This document shows, one piece after another, positions 1-13,200 of a stretch of 56,181 nt of DNA (positions within the stretch are counted from its first letter, which is position 1; every line of letters starts with the position of its first letter). The notes below the pieces were generated by a model. That model saw nothing but the letters and a program-made list of their open reading frames with translations, did no database searches and was not told the DNA's origin. The translations under genes and the position numbers were made by a program. Source of the stretch: Aplysia californica (lineage: Eukaryota; Mollusca; Gastropoda; Aplysiida; Aplysiidae); assembly GCF_000002075.1 (NCBI RefSeq), contig NW_004797626.1, positions 42,718 through 98,898 on the forward strand. The letters run 5' to 3'.

Positions 1-51
<51 letters not shown>

Positions 52-433
52 GGTACAAGGGACATAACCACATAAATCATGTGTATTCAGTATTGTGTTG
101 ACAAGAGTAGTTTTCCGTAGTTTTTTCGGACTTTTGACAAGAAAAAGAGTTCCTGGGGAACCAGAGAGAGTTTTGTATTACTGTAAAACTCTCTGAGGGA
201 ACTGTGTAGCCCACTGTGTTGTCCATTACTGCATAAAGAAACAGCTGGAACCCGAATCTAGTGATTTAAAAAAAAATACAAGTTTAGATCTCTTGTAGAT
301 CAACGTCGTTTATATTGTGAACTTTAAAAATATGTTCTAAAAGTTTTGTTATACAATATGCAACATCATGAACTTTTGTTTTCCAGTTCTGCCCCTAGAC
401 TTACAAGCCTTCGTTTTCAGTTCCATTATAAAT
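1..433. other. Upstream flank: CA microsatellite, then unassigned AT-rich sequence
   Basis: Bases 1-49 are a (CA)n run that probably continues outside the window. From 50 to 433 I see no exon or recognisable element; a first non-coding EAAT exon could be here but nothing marks it. Confidence 0.6.
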
Positions 434-855
434 TGTGAAGCAACGTGGTGGAATCAGGCTCTCGTCAACATTTGGGCTTGTAGAGTTATTGGTTCGTTCG
501 TTTGTCTTTATTTGGATGAAAAAATGTCCATTTATCTTGAATACAAATGGAGATATTTGAGAATGAAGGAGGTGGGGGTCACCTGTTTTCAGAGGAAAAA
601 TTAGTGAGAAAATAGCCAGCCAAAGATTGGTTATTTCCTTAGCTTAAGAGTCCGTGGTAACCGAAAATTTACATCTTTGTGCCTTTAATCAACTTTTCTC
701 AGAAAAATCCACACAGAAATGAGTTCTTTAATGGATATGAAAGGTGTTGAGCCAAAAAAACAAAAATTTGATAAAGATTCACAAACCTGCGGGAAAATGC
801 AAGTTTCTTCTCTTCGATTATTTTGACGAGAGCCTGATTCCACCACGCTGCCTCA
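434..855. mobile_element. MITE-A copy 1 (about 420 bp)
   Basis: The left end TGTGAAGCAACGTGGTGG, continuing AATCAGGCTCTCGTCAA, is inverted at the right end (TTGACGAGAGCCTGATTCC, ACCACGCTGCCTCA). There is no coding capacity. The interior has a conserved block near GGTGTTGAGCCAAAAAA. It lies upstream of EAAT exon 1. Superfamily unknown. Confidence 0.8.
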
Positions 856-930
856 AATATGTCCATAGTAACAAGCGTAGTCTATGGGTGGTAGGCGGGG
901 GCTCTTGTGTGATTTGTTATTTTCTTTCAA

Positions 931-1183
931 TGGGACACTCATTCAGAAAGCCCAGCGGAAATATCACAAGACAGTAGATGCCATTGAACCCACAGGGATC
1001 ACAAATCAGGGGTAGGCCACGAGAAACCTGGAGGAGATGTGTGGAAAGAGACATGAGAGAGATGAAGCTCACTTGGAACGAGCTTGGAAGGATGGCCTAA
1101 GACAGAGATAAATGGAAGGAGCTTTTTTTTTTGTATGTGGCCTACACCGTGCCTCGGGTGGAAGGCATTGATGACGATGAAAT
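931..1183 (+). mobile_element. LINE 3' fragment, twin of the one in EAAT intron 5
   Basis: This is nearly the same as 8380-8615 (shared GGTAGGCCACG, GAAGCTCACTTGGAACGAGC and AGATAAATGGAAGGAGC). It is the 5'-truncated C-terminal end of a non-LTR reverse transcriptase ORF with small indels, ending near GGCATTGATGACGATGA. It ends about 40 nt before the EAAT exon 1 acceptor. Confidence 0.85.
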
Positions 1184-1221
1184 GCTACTTTAATTTCAAA
1201 ACGTATGACTTTTCTCCACAG

Positions 1222-1393
1222 ATCTGAGTTTGAGGAAAAATTTACCGCTTCAATAATACAGTAGAGAAAGATGACGGATCATGCTGGAGCCGGGGAACCA
1301 ATGGTTCAATCTGACCAGCCACGGAGATCGTCCGATGTGAAATTTACAGACAGAACTGGACCGGTCGGCTCGGTGCTGAACTGTTTATTTGCC
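1222..1393 (+). CDS. EAAT: EAAT exon 1 (5' UTR end plus residues 1-41)
   Basis: Coding begins at ATG 1271 and the donor is GCC|GTAAGT after 1393 (phase 0). A possible acceptor, TTTTCTCCACAG, ends at 1221, so the exon may start at 1222 with an upstream non-coding exon elsewhere. The cytosolic N-terminus is charged and variable, as usual in the family. The intron-side sequence just upstream is a LINE 3' fragment ending near 1183. Confidence 0.85.
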
Positions 1394-4300
1394 GTAAGTA
1401 CTTGCTTTTACTTTTTTCTTTTTTCATCCTCTGTTGCCATTAAACATCGAGGGGAGAAGCTGCTTTTTATGGTAGGCCGGCACCTCAGCTTTTTTGACTG
1501 GGATAATAATTTTAATTTCCTCGACTCCCACAATTCATGTTTTGCATGGTCGACCTCTTCCTTTATAGCCTGAGTACTTGGTAATATAGACTCTCAAGGC
1601 TGGCTGGCTAGGTGACATTTGTAACAGGTTTGCCAAACCACTGTGTACCAAATTCCCTGCTGTAGGGGCCTAATGGATGTGAAGCATGGACCATCAATGA
1701 ACGAGCCGGGCTGTGTTACCCGTAAGGCTGTTTAGGCTGTAGCCTCGGGCCCCGCGCCTCAGGGGGCCCCGCGCTTACAAACATGACGTTTAAAAAATGT
1801 TTTTCAAAACTAAAATTGTCCTCTAGTTGAATTGTTGTTGTTGTTGTTTGTATTGCTGTTGTTTTTACAGTTGTTGTTGTTGTTGATGTTGATGAGAAGG
1901 ATGTTGATGCTACCGTTGTTGCTGTTGTTGTGGCTGCTGCTGATGTGTTTTCCGAAGTTGTCTTTTGACTATGCCTAGGTGCTAGGCGGAAAACTATAAC
2001 ATTCTGTGCTTGTCGTCGTCTTAATCCACCTTATTGGTGGATACCGGTAGGCCTACATCTAATCACGATTTACAGTATAGCTTTCCATCAGTACGGGGTT
2101 ACAATGCGGTGGTAGAAGCATCAACGTCATCGAAGGCTCATGGACAGCCTAGGGCCCCGCTCCTAGTTAACGCGGCCCTGTGAACGAGACCCCAAAAAAG
2201 GATTACAGCTTTCAAAGGAAAATGTTTCAAAAGAACTCGAAGAATATTCCTTGACACATAAAAAGAAAAAAAATTGAGAAGTTACAAGAAGAATAGGTAT
2301 AGAATATGACATCTTGCTAAACATAATGACTCTGAAACTGAACTACTTTGAGCATATCAAACACCATGAGTCACTCAAGAAATATATATACTGGAAGCAG
2401 AGATTGAAGGCAAGAGAGGAAGGGGGAGACCTAGCAGAAGATGTGAATGGCAGAACGGCAAGAGGCATAATGTTTTACTGCAGAAGGTTTGAGAAGTAAC
2501 ATCCTATTAAGGGGAAAGCTAAGTAGAAGGAGAAGAAGAATGTCTAGCGCACACTTTTCGCTGATGCTTAGTTAGGTCAAAGGGCAAAATTTACTTTTGC
2601 CGGATTGTAGATGTTCAAGGTCAGGTCTGAAAACAGGTTGTGGGTGAAGGTCTGACTTTTTTTCTTCGCCCCCACTGTGTGTCTTTCTTGCTTTTTCCAA
2701 ACTGCTGAATGGTGGTTGTCATGACAATATGCTTCACTTACTCAAATTAAAATTCAATCTTAATAGGTCTGGATTTCCACCCTCCTCCCGTGACACCTTT
2801 TTTCAGGGGTGAGGCTAGTGTTAACCAGAGGTATTGGCCTATATTCTTGTTCTCCCTTAGCCATACTTACTTACTTACTACCCATTACGCCATCTGGTGT
2901 TTAGGGCAGCAACAAAGGATCTCCAGCTCTGTCTGTTTTGGGCCATCTTGGTCAGCGTTCCCCACGAATGATTCCAGGACTTCATTTCAGACTCTACTGT
3001 GCGTCTCCAGGTCACTTTGGGTCTGCCCCTTTAGCGACGTCCTTCGGGTGTCCAGTGGAGGGCAGTCTTCACAATAGAATCTGGTTCTCTTCTCAGAACA
3101 TGTCCGATCCATCTCCACCTTCTCCTTTTTATTATGGTTGTCATGTCCTCTTGCCTACATTTACGTAACAGATCTGCATTGGATATCTTGTCCATAGAAA
3201 TCATCTATTGTTTTGTTTTTTTAAATAGAAAGTCTTTACATTTCAATAATACAGAAAAAGGGACAAATATTGATATCCCAGTGGATTATGGAAGGACAAA
3301 TGAAAGCACTTATCTCCAAATAGATGGAAGCAATGTTTCTAACTATGCAATATTACACAAAATATGTATGTTCAAATGTATTTGTTTTGTTATCACCTTG
3401 GTTCATTTCATCTCTACCTTTTCTCTCTATTTATTTCTTCTTTACATTAACCACTCAGTCAAGAACTGTATCTTGAGAATATCCTTTTAGTTTACATGAT
3501 TGTTAAACTACATCATGATCTTAAAGGGTTTTTTGTTACAGCAAGTACAATCAAATCCTCTTAAACTGAACAAAGTTATTCCAAACACAGTGGTAAACTG
3601 AATGAAATATCCCCTTTTTTTCTTCTATTTGAGCAAGCTCCCTAAATTAAAGACCCAGCTAAATCGAAAAAAATTCTCCAGTCCAGCAGACTTTTGTTTA
3701 AGCCGACTTCATTGTACAACTAAGCGGTAGTAAGACTTTTTATTTTATTTTTCCTTTTCTCCTCAGTGCCCCAAATGGATGAAGGACAACCTCCTGCTGG
3801 TGCTAACAATCGCTGGGGTTGTGCTGGGAATCATTCTGGGCTTTGCTCTTCGTAATGCCGAACCCTCAGCAGATGCCATTATGCTCATCTCCTTCCCTGG
3901 AGATGTCCTCATGCGCATGTTGAAAATGCTTATCGTGCCTTTGATTATCAGCTGCATGATCACAGGTGAGAAGATGAGAGTAAACAAATTTTTTTTGTTT
4001 AGCTCGTTCCAAACCAAATAGATTTTCTTTCGGCACAAGTCTTATAAAATTATAGTTTGTGGTAATAGGCGTTCCTGCAAGTTACTGTTTCAAATGTCTA
4101 TTCTGCCAAAGTATATAGTTGACAAGCCATTCAGCCGTTCTGCAAAATCATAAGGAAAGAAAAACCTATTTAATTTTTTGTTTAATCGTACGCAAATTAT
4201 GTATCTTTTCTCTCTTTGTGCAACATGTAGTTCTTTGAATTTTCACAAAACATTTCTGGAGCACATGCAACTGATATCACTGATTAAAAAACTACAACAA

Positions 4301-6054
4301 GAAAAATTAAGAGCTAAATAAGATTATTTTGTGTCCTTTTATAATGCTCAGACTTCGATAATTTTATTTGGAGTATTCTTATTAATATAAATTTTGGCTC
4401 AAAAACCTAATTATGTTTGTACGTCATGCTCAAATTTTTGGAATATTTTGTTCCAGGTTTGGCTAATCTCGACGCCAAAAGCTCAGGAAAAATGGGTCTG
4501 CGAGCTATTGTGTACTATTTCGCAACGACCTTCTGCGCCATTGTCTTGGGCATTATTCTCGTGGTGTCTATCCATCCTGGATACGAAGACAACAGTCTCA
4601 GAAAGAGAAGCAAAACGGAAAAACATCCTCCCACCTCTCTGGACGCGTTTTTGGACTTGATTCGGTGAGAAGCATACTCATTACCTTTGTTTATTTAGTT
4701 TGGTAAGTTTTATGGCATTCACAACTGATGAGATCGTATGAGTGCACCTTATTATCTTTGTCTTTTAATGTTTCTGCACCTTTTTGCAATGAACTTTTTA
4801 AAAACAAAATCAATGCTGGAAGCTCATATCTTGCAAAAAAAAAGACTCTTTTTTCTTATTTCTAATCATAATTATTTTTTCTTTTCTGTTTTCAGAAGTA
4901 TTCTTTTTTTTTATGTTCTTACCCTCTGGAAGATTCCCTTTTTTAAAATTTGTCACTCAGAGATTTTTAGTGGGTGGTTGGCAGGTGGTCTGGTGTGGTT
5001 TGCTCCTTCTTTCCTATCAAACATTTATCATCTTTATCTCCCCTCCTTCTTTTTTGTGTTTGTTACTCCCTTGTTACACCTGTAATCTTAGGCACTTATA
5101 TAACCTCATTGTGTTGCAAGTGCCATAAAACTCTTACGAAGAAAGAAAAGAGATTTTAAAATTCTTTTTTGTACTTTTTAACAATTTTATTTTCATTTTT
5201 AGAAACTTTCTGAAGAGCTATGCTTTTCTTACTCAGTCCCTCAAAAAGGCATAAGTCAACAAATACTCTTTTCACTTTATTAGCCAATAACTTTTACATT
5301 ACTTCTCCGATCCAGTGACCATCTGAGTTTGAACCTTTCAGTCTGTTTTAGTAACCTCAAATATGTCTTATTTCTGAAACATATTCTTTTTTGTTTGTGA
5401 CAGAAATATTTTCCCCCAAAACATAATGCAAGCCTGCTTCCAACACACCAAGACAGTTTACGTGGAAGAGGAGCCAGAGGAATACATCCTGACTACGCTC
5501 AAGAATTCCACTAACTCCATTAACGAAACATTTACCAGCACCGTGTCCTCCGTTATAACCACCACCCAGACGATCATCACAGAAATGAACGGCACCAACA
5601 TAACCAGCAACATCACAGAGCAGACAGTGACCAAGTGGGTCAGAACGTACCCGATGGCTGATGGTGTCAATGTCCTAGGTATGTCACGATCATCATGATC
5701 ATTATCATCATTATCATCATGTTTATTCTGGGTACTCCTATAAGCGGGAACAAAATATCACATGTCGCTGGGACCAGGTTGAGCGAGCGAGATTGCAGTC
5801 AGACCATCATTGGAGCCTAAGATGGTATAAGAACTTTGTAAATGAAGAGCTCAGCCCACGTTGCGGAAGATGCGCCATGAAAAGGAGGATGTTAGACATA
5901 TGTTGAATGTCCAGGAACAATGGCAATCCGAATGGAGTTATTTGGACGAGTGGAGGTGCCACTAAGCATATTGACAATGGAGCCGAAAAAGAGCCTCAAT
6001 CTCGCTCGAAGATTTCTTCGTAGAGTCCGCCAGGCCCATTAAGGAAACAAAAAC

Positions 6055-6111
<57 letters not shown>

Positions 6112-7129
6112 GCCTTTCTCAACCCATGCTGCAGTATAAGGCAACAACAAGAGCTATCCATGTACTTCTGTCCTGGGCTATATAGTCTCCACCTCTGTCA
6201 AGCGGTATTCCATCTCTTTTGGGTTAGCTCAGTCCCTCCTCAACGTACTTTGAGGACTTCCTTCCTTTCTCTTTCCATGTAGTAGCTAGGTATACAGTAT
6301 GGTATTTTTTTCCCTTATACAGTTGAAATTGTTGAAGATGGCCCCCCCATTGTCGAGGAGAAAAGTGCTTGTCTTGGACAGGTGAAAGTCTTGGATAGTG
6401 TCGCTATATTTTGAAAAACCATAAGAGGGTAAATGGGAAAGGTCATTTTTACAAGTGATTGTCTTGGACAAGTGGTCTTTAAAGCAGGTTCGACAGTATT
6501 TCCACAGATATTTTGGAAAACGGTTGATAACTTAAAGTTTTTGTCTCTCGCTTAAGTCTTTATGGAAAGGCCAACATCATACCTATGTTTTTGGGAGGCA
6601 CAAGCCAATATGTTTGGAGATATTATGAGGTAAAAAGTGAACTACTTGAGTATGAAGATCAGGAGGAACACCTCTAAACACTGAAGTTGCAAGAAAAAAT
6701 GACAGCAGCGGTTTTTTGTTTTTTTAATTGCTCACCTAGTGAAAGGTTAAACAGAGTTACTCATTCACAAGTGAGAAAATTTATTCTACCAAGTGTCTTG
6801 GTGTTTCTGCTGAGATGCCGTCCTTCTCCTAAATTATCTAAATTGTGTCAAAAAAAGGGTGTAGAACATGCATGAATATTTATTTGCAACTCTACGTTCA
6901 CTGTGCTTCCAACAGAACCCGTAAGACTTCAATGTGTTTTTGTTGGTACATACTTCAGGTATCATCACATTCTGCACCGCTTTCGGCATCTTGATCAGCA
7001 ACATGGGCCCCAAAGCCCAGATCATGATTGACTTTTTCTCTGTCCTCAATGAAATCATCATGAAGATGGTCACCATGGTGATGTGGTAAGTTAATGAAGT
7101 GATGAGGGTTTTTTTCGGAACATGATTAT

Positions 7130-7215
<86 letters not shown>

Positions 7216-10200
7216 ATAGTAGTAGTAGTAGTAGTAGTAGTAGAAGTAGTAGTAGTAGTAGTAGTATTTTAAATTCTATTATTATTATTATTATTGTTAT
7301 TATTATAATGAAAATGATAATGATACTATTCTTATTAATAATAATAATGCTATTATAATAATGGATACTCCTTGAGAGAATCAAGCTGGCAACGGATGAG
7401 AAGCTTCGAGGAAACCAGGCAGGATTCCGCAAAAACCGATCATGTGTGGACCAGATCGCTACTCTACGTATCATTGTTGAGCAATCGCTTGAATGGAATT
7501 CACCACTCGTGGTCAACTTCATTGACTATGAAAAGGCGTTTGACAGCGTGGACAGGGAAACTCTGTGGAAACTCATGCGGCATTTTGGAATACCTGAGAA
7601 AATCGTCAAGCTTGTGAAGGCCACCTATGATGGAACAAGCTGCCAAGTCTTCCACGAAGGACAACTCTCAGAACCATTCCGGGTACAGACAGGAGTGCGA
7701 CAAGGATGCTTGCTCTCACCTTTTCTCTTCATACTGGCAATTGACTGGGTCATGAAAGAAGCCACCAGAGGCAAATGTAATGGAATACAATGGATCCCTT
7801 GGCAGCAGCTGGACGACTTGGAATTCGCCGATGACCTTGCATTGCTCTCTCACACACATGCTCAGATGCAAGAAAAAAACCAAGGAACTCAACATCCTAT
7901 CAAGGAGTGTTGGCCTACGTATACATCCAGGCAAGTCAAAAGTAGTGAAGCTAGGAAAAGTTTCAAACCTTGCTGTGACAGTGGAAGACACTTCCCTTGA
8001 AGAAGTGGACTCCTTTACCTACCTTGGAAGTGTCATCGATGGTAAAGGTGGAACCGAGGCAGATGTTAAAGCAAGAACCGCCAAGGCAAGGTCAGCCTTC
8101 AAGCAATTATCAAAAGTCTGTAAAGCAAGCAACATCTCACTGCGCACCAAGATTCGACTTTTTAACTCCAACGTCAAGTTTGTGCTCCTCTACGACTGTG
8201 AAACTTGGAAGACAACGAAGACAGTACTGAATAAGGTCCAGACTTTCATCAACAGATGTATGAGGAGTATTTTAAGAATTAAGTGGCAGGATAGAATAAG
8301 AAATGAAGAGCTGTGGGAATGGACAGGACAAAAGGATATAGAAGTAGAAATAGGACTAAGAAAGTGGCGATGGATGGGACACACCTTAAGAAAGCCCAGC
8401 GGAAACCTCACAAGACAGTCACTGCAGTGGAACCCCCAGGGAGCACGAGGCAGGGGTAGGCCACGGGAAACATGGAGGAGATGGTGTGGAAAGGGACATG
8501 AGAGAAATGAAGCTCACTTGGAACGAGCTTGGAAGGATGGCTCAGGACAGAGATAAATGGAAGGAGCTTGTATGTGGCTTATACCCTGCCAGGGGTGAAA
8601 GGCATTGATGATGATATTATAATAATGATAGTGATGATAATAGTTTTGTCAGTCAATGTCTGATTACAACCAATGCAACTGTTGAAGAGAATGTTTCTGA
8701 AACAAAACAAAAGAAATAGAGTTGAGATGACTTGTGGTTTCTCTATGACCAGTGAGACCAATTTTGGCAGAGATAAGAGCTTGCCACATTTTGAGCATTT
8801 TAAAGTGAAACCTTTATTTCCATTTGTAGATGTGATTAGCTTTCGGGTTTCTTTCTTGACTTTTTCATTTCCGTATCACTATAAAACTGACCTATGTTAT
8901 TATTATCATTTTCAATGCTATAATGGTATAATAAGAGCTCAGAGCCTGTATGCTTTAATCGGGGCTGAGCACTATATAAATATCATTATTAATATCCCGA
9001 TCTTCTATCACAGTGGGTCATTGATGGATTTTCTGCCGTAGTTTGCTCTTCTCTCTCTTCAAACGTTTATCCTCCATATTTGGCTCCTTCTTTTTTCGTA
9101 TATTACTCTCTAGAGCTGGGGCGCAAGCGCGAGAACGGAACTGAATCGCCACTCTTGCCTGCGGAACGAGATTCATGATTCACTTCAGCGGAAGGCGGAA
9201 CAGTATCGCCTTCCAATTCCCGATTCACTCCTGTGTCTGTCACCACTTTGCAGCTTATGTTTTTGTAACCTACTGCTGAGTCGCGAGCGCAAGAATGGAA
9301 CGTAACACTTAGTATGGCTCCGCTTATTTTACAGAAGATGGTATAGTCCAACCCCCCTATTAAAACAAAATGCACGGGGTCCAACCAATAGACAGAAGGA
9401 ATTTTATGGAGACATTGTTTTAGCGAATCATGGGGTGGGGGAGGGGGTGAATTTATGGGGGCCGCTAATTGAGGTTAGTAGATAGAGCAGCGCAACGAAG
9501 GGTGGAGGGGGGGAAAGGATGGTGGGGGCAACAAGAGTGGGACTCGCGCTCGCTAAGTGGCATTGATATGACACTGTTCCGTTTCAGTCAGGGTTCCGCC
9601 ACAGTTCCACGAGCGCTCTCGTACTCGCGATTCTTTGAAGCCGACTGAATCGCAAATCGCCAATCTCAGATTTGGCGAGCACGATCCAGCTGTATTACTC
9701 TTTAGTAACACCTTTAATCTTCGACAATTATACAACCTATTTGTGTTGCAAGTGCTGTAAAACGCTTACTAAAACTAAAACGAACAACTTTTCGACTGCT
9801 CATACCTCTTCTGTGATAGGAAAGTTTATTCAGCATCACGTTTCTGGTCTTCCTCCTTTATGGTCTAATGTGTTAATAGGTGGAAAAAAGAAAGACTAAA
9901 CAAAAATATAATAAACAGAAATTTCAAAAATGTATTTTTTTAAGGTGGGGCCTAAAAACATTTGCAATCCATCAACAGCTGCATACTATAATTTCCCAAT
10001 ATCCCACCACAGGTACTCCCCTATCGGCATCATGTTTCTGATCTGTGGAAAAATTCTTGCCCTGGAGGACCCGGAGAAGGTTGGCAAACAGCTGGGTATG
10101 TACATGGTGACCATCCTGGTGGGCCTGGCCGTCCACAGCATGATGATCCTGCCCACCATTTACTTTTTGCTGACCCGGAAGAACCCGCTGCGTCTGATGT

Positions 10201-13200
10201 GGGGCGTGATTCAAGCTTATGTCACAGCGCTGGGTACTTCTTCCAGGTAAGCCTTTTCGGAGTTGCTTACTGCCTAGTAATTTAACTCTTTAAACGCTAA
10301 GTTTTTTCCACTGTTTCCTGAAGTTTTTTCTACAGTCATCTATACCTGGTGCACTATGTCTCATTATAACCCTGAAAGCTTGCCTCTAACTTCTAAATTG
10401 CAGAAACAAAGGCTTAGTCATTACTAAAAACTTGCATCAGGAATAGTTCTGAAAAACAAGCAAAAACTAGCACTAAATGAAACAAAACATTTGTCATTAA
10501 TATCGGACGCTCCCAGGGGTTTAACGAGTTACGTAAGATCGTTTAATTCATTTAAAAGCACTGTAAGTTGTTTCTTGTTTTAGACTTATGAGATGTATAC
10601 TACATTTCATATCAGATCAAAATGTATTGTTTATGTGTTGCTGTTGTATTTGTAAAGCACTCAGATCTTAAATTCTTTAATAATCAGAGTGGTATGCTAT
10701 ATGAATGCCATGCATTATTACATTAGAGGCATCACTCAATACTGCCCATCTTAGCCTCACTTAAAGACCTTGAGTTTGCTCAGATCTATGCAGGTAGCAG
10801 TACAATCTGCTAGCAGTGAAACAACCTAGGGAATGTTACTTACCCTCTACCAATATATTTCTTTCATCAGGTAGTTGAAGATTCAGGAACCATAAATAGG
10901 AGTGTCAAGTGGGTGAATGATTCAGATTTAAGTTAATTTTTGGGATGAATGAAGATCGTTAAAATTTAGTACAAAGTAATTGAAATTGTGGATAAAGGTT
11001 CAAGAGCAATTAAATAGACGTTTTAACACGAGTTCTTGAAGGAGAAACATTTAGACATTTTCTGTCAAAAATATAAAAATTTGGATGTTTTGCAGGGTTG
11101 AGAGTAAATATTTAATAACTTATTTTTCTTTTTATTAGTAATATATAATAAATAGAACAGTGCAGCTGGAGTATAACAAGCTATTTCTTTTATACTGCAA
11201 GTACTGTGGAACCTGCTCAAATGGCCTCCTGTCCAAGACATGCATTTGCGCAAATGACAACTTCCCTTCCCTTGCAGGGTTTTTTCCTTTATTATATTAA
11301 TAGTAATTATAATAATAATAGATAGCATTTGTTTAGCGCAAATCCCCGCTCAACAGCAAGCTCTATGGGCTTTACAATCTATACTATTACCCCAGCAGAC
11401 CTGAGAGCATTCTGAGACAACCTCAACTTTCTGGGAAGTATACAGTGCATGCGGCCATTTATAGGCGCCAAAACACTAACATACTGACAAGATCTTTCGC
11501 TTTCTATGGCCGGGTACCCATTCCCATCTGGATGAAGTGAGGAAACTTCGTGTAAAGTTCCTTTCCCAAGGACACAACATCGGATCCGTGGCTTGAACCC
11601 CGGAACCCGCAACCTCACGACTACGAGTCTGGTAGCCTAACCACTAGGCCACCACTGCCACATATTGACACTGTCCAAGAGGACAGGTCACTGAAGGTGA
11701 CCACTTTTCTCTTGGACAATGAGTGGTTGTCTCTGACAAGTTCGACTGTAATTGAAAAACTTTGCATCAAGTAGTCATACATGAGTTAAAACATGTAGTT
11801 AAAAAATTTGCTTTGTTTTTTTATACGTCTCATTTGTCTTTGGCCATCCTCAGCACTGCCACTTTGCCAGTGACGTTCCGATGCCTGGAAGAGAATCTCA
11901 GTATTGACCGCAGAGTCACCAGATTTGTCCTGCCTATCGGAGCAACCATCAACATGGACGGCACTGCTCTCTACGAGGCTGTTGCTCCGATCTTCATTGC
12001 ACAAATGAACGGAATGGACCTGAGCTTTGGAAAAATCATTGCTATCAGGTTTTTAGATTTTCTCAATTTTTCATTTTTGCTTTTGACTTTTGGTACATTC
12101 CAGCAAAAATAAACTATAATATTGTCTCTGCACTAGCGAAATGGCATAACTCAGAATTGTGCCAGAATGCAAATAGCCTTTTATTTTGTTTAATGGTACT
12201 ATATCTATCTTTTGGTTAAATCAAAACAAAAGTGTGCAGGCAGTCACAAAAGAAGCATGCTTGGCCAGTTTTACCATTATTAAATGATCAATAGTCTAGT
12301 TAAACAGTTTTTTCCTCTTTTTCTCAAAAGTAGCATAATTGAGATGTGCCCTTTTGCTAGCTCAGTGATGATATCATCAGTGTCCAACTCTAACCATGTA
12401 TCCATCACATTAGGTCAAACACTTCTTCAGTCTGTAATTATGTTGTTCACTTATAAATAGGTATGTAGTACAGGCAAGTAGATATTAATGGAAAATGAGG
12501 ACCACAAGAAAAAGCAATAATACAGCTTCTATTCAATAGATGGGCTGACTTTTGAAAGTTTAAAATAATGTACGTTCCGCCTAGTGCCCCCATCAAAGCC
12601 TTTTCCGTTTATGTCTGGTTTCAGCGTGACGGCAACATGTGCCAGTATTGGTGCAGCCGCCATTCCAAGCGCAGGGCTGGTTACCATGGTGATGGTGCTC
12701 ACGTCTGTTGGTCTCCCAGCTGATGACATCAGTCTCATTCTCGCTGTGGACTGGTTCTTGTAAGTTGTGCCCTAAATCTCTAATTTTTATTTTATTTTTA
12801 TTTTTGTATGTTGGGATGTAAAATATCCACCCTCATCAAGAATCAATCTTGGGTATCCTGCATGCAACAGCAAAGTGTCTAACTGCTAAACCACAAATGC
12901 CAGTCTGTGTCCTGTGATGATGACACTAAAGGGTAATTAGACCTTACAAAGGAGACAATGCTGATATATGTGGGTGCAAGGCTATGAATTTTTGTGTTTC
13001 ATATGGTAGGTATCTCTACAGGTTTTTGCTCCTTCATCTTTTCAATTTTTAAAATAAATGAGTGGTTAGTAGACACTCTAGTGGCATGCTAATTTTTTCA
13101 GATTGAACATAGTTATCTCTACTTCTTATTTTCTTTGTATATTACTTTCCAGTAACACCTCTTATATTCAGCACTTATATGACCTATTTGTGTTGCGAGT

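Larger units (their letters stand above)
1394..3766 (+). other. EAAT intron 1
   Basis: A 2.4-kb intron with a (TTG)n-rich patch near 1830-1940, a GGCCCCGC-containing segment at 1745-2180 that looks like an unassigned repeat, and two LINE remnants at 2290-2480 and 2863-3150 (listed separately). No coding exon is seen. Confidence 0.6.

Noticed and set aside
9103-9735. ORFs of 60-93 residues in the 583-bp insert, considered as a transposase piece
   Set aside because: No DDE/hAT motif; the insert looks non-coding.
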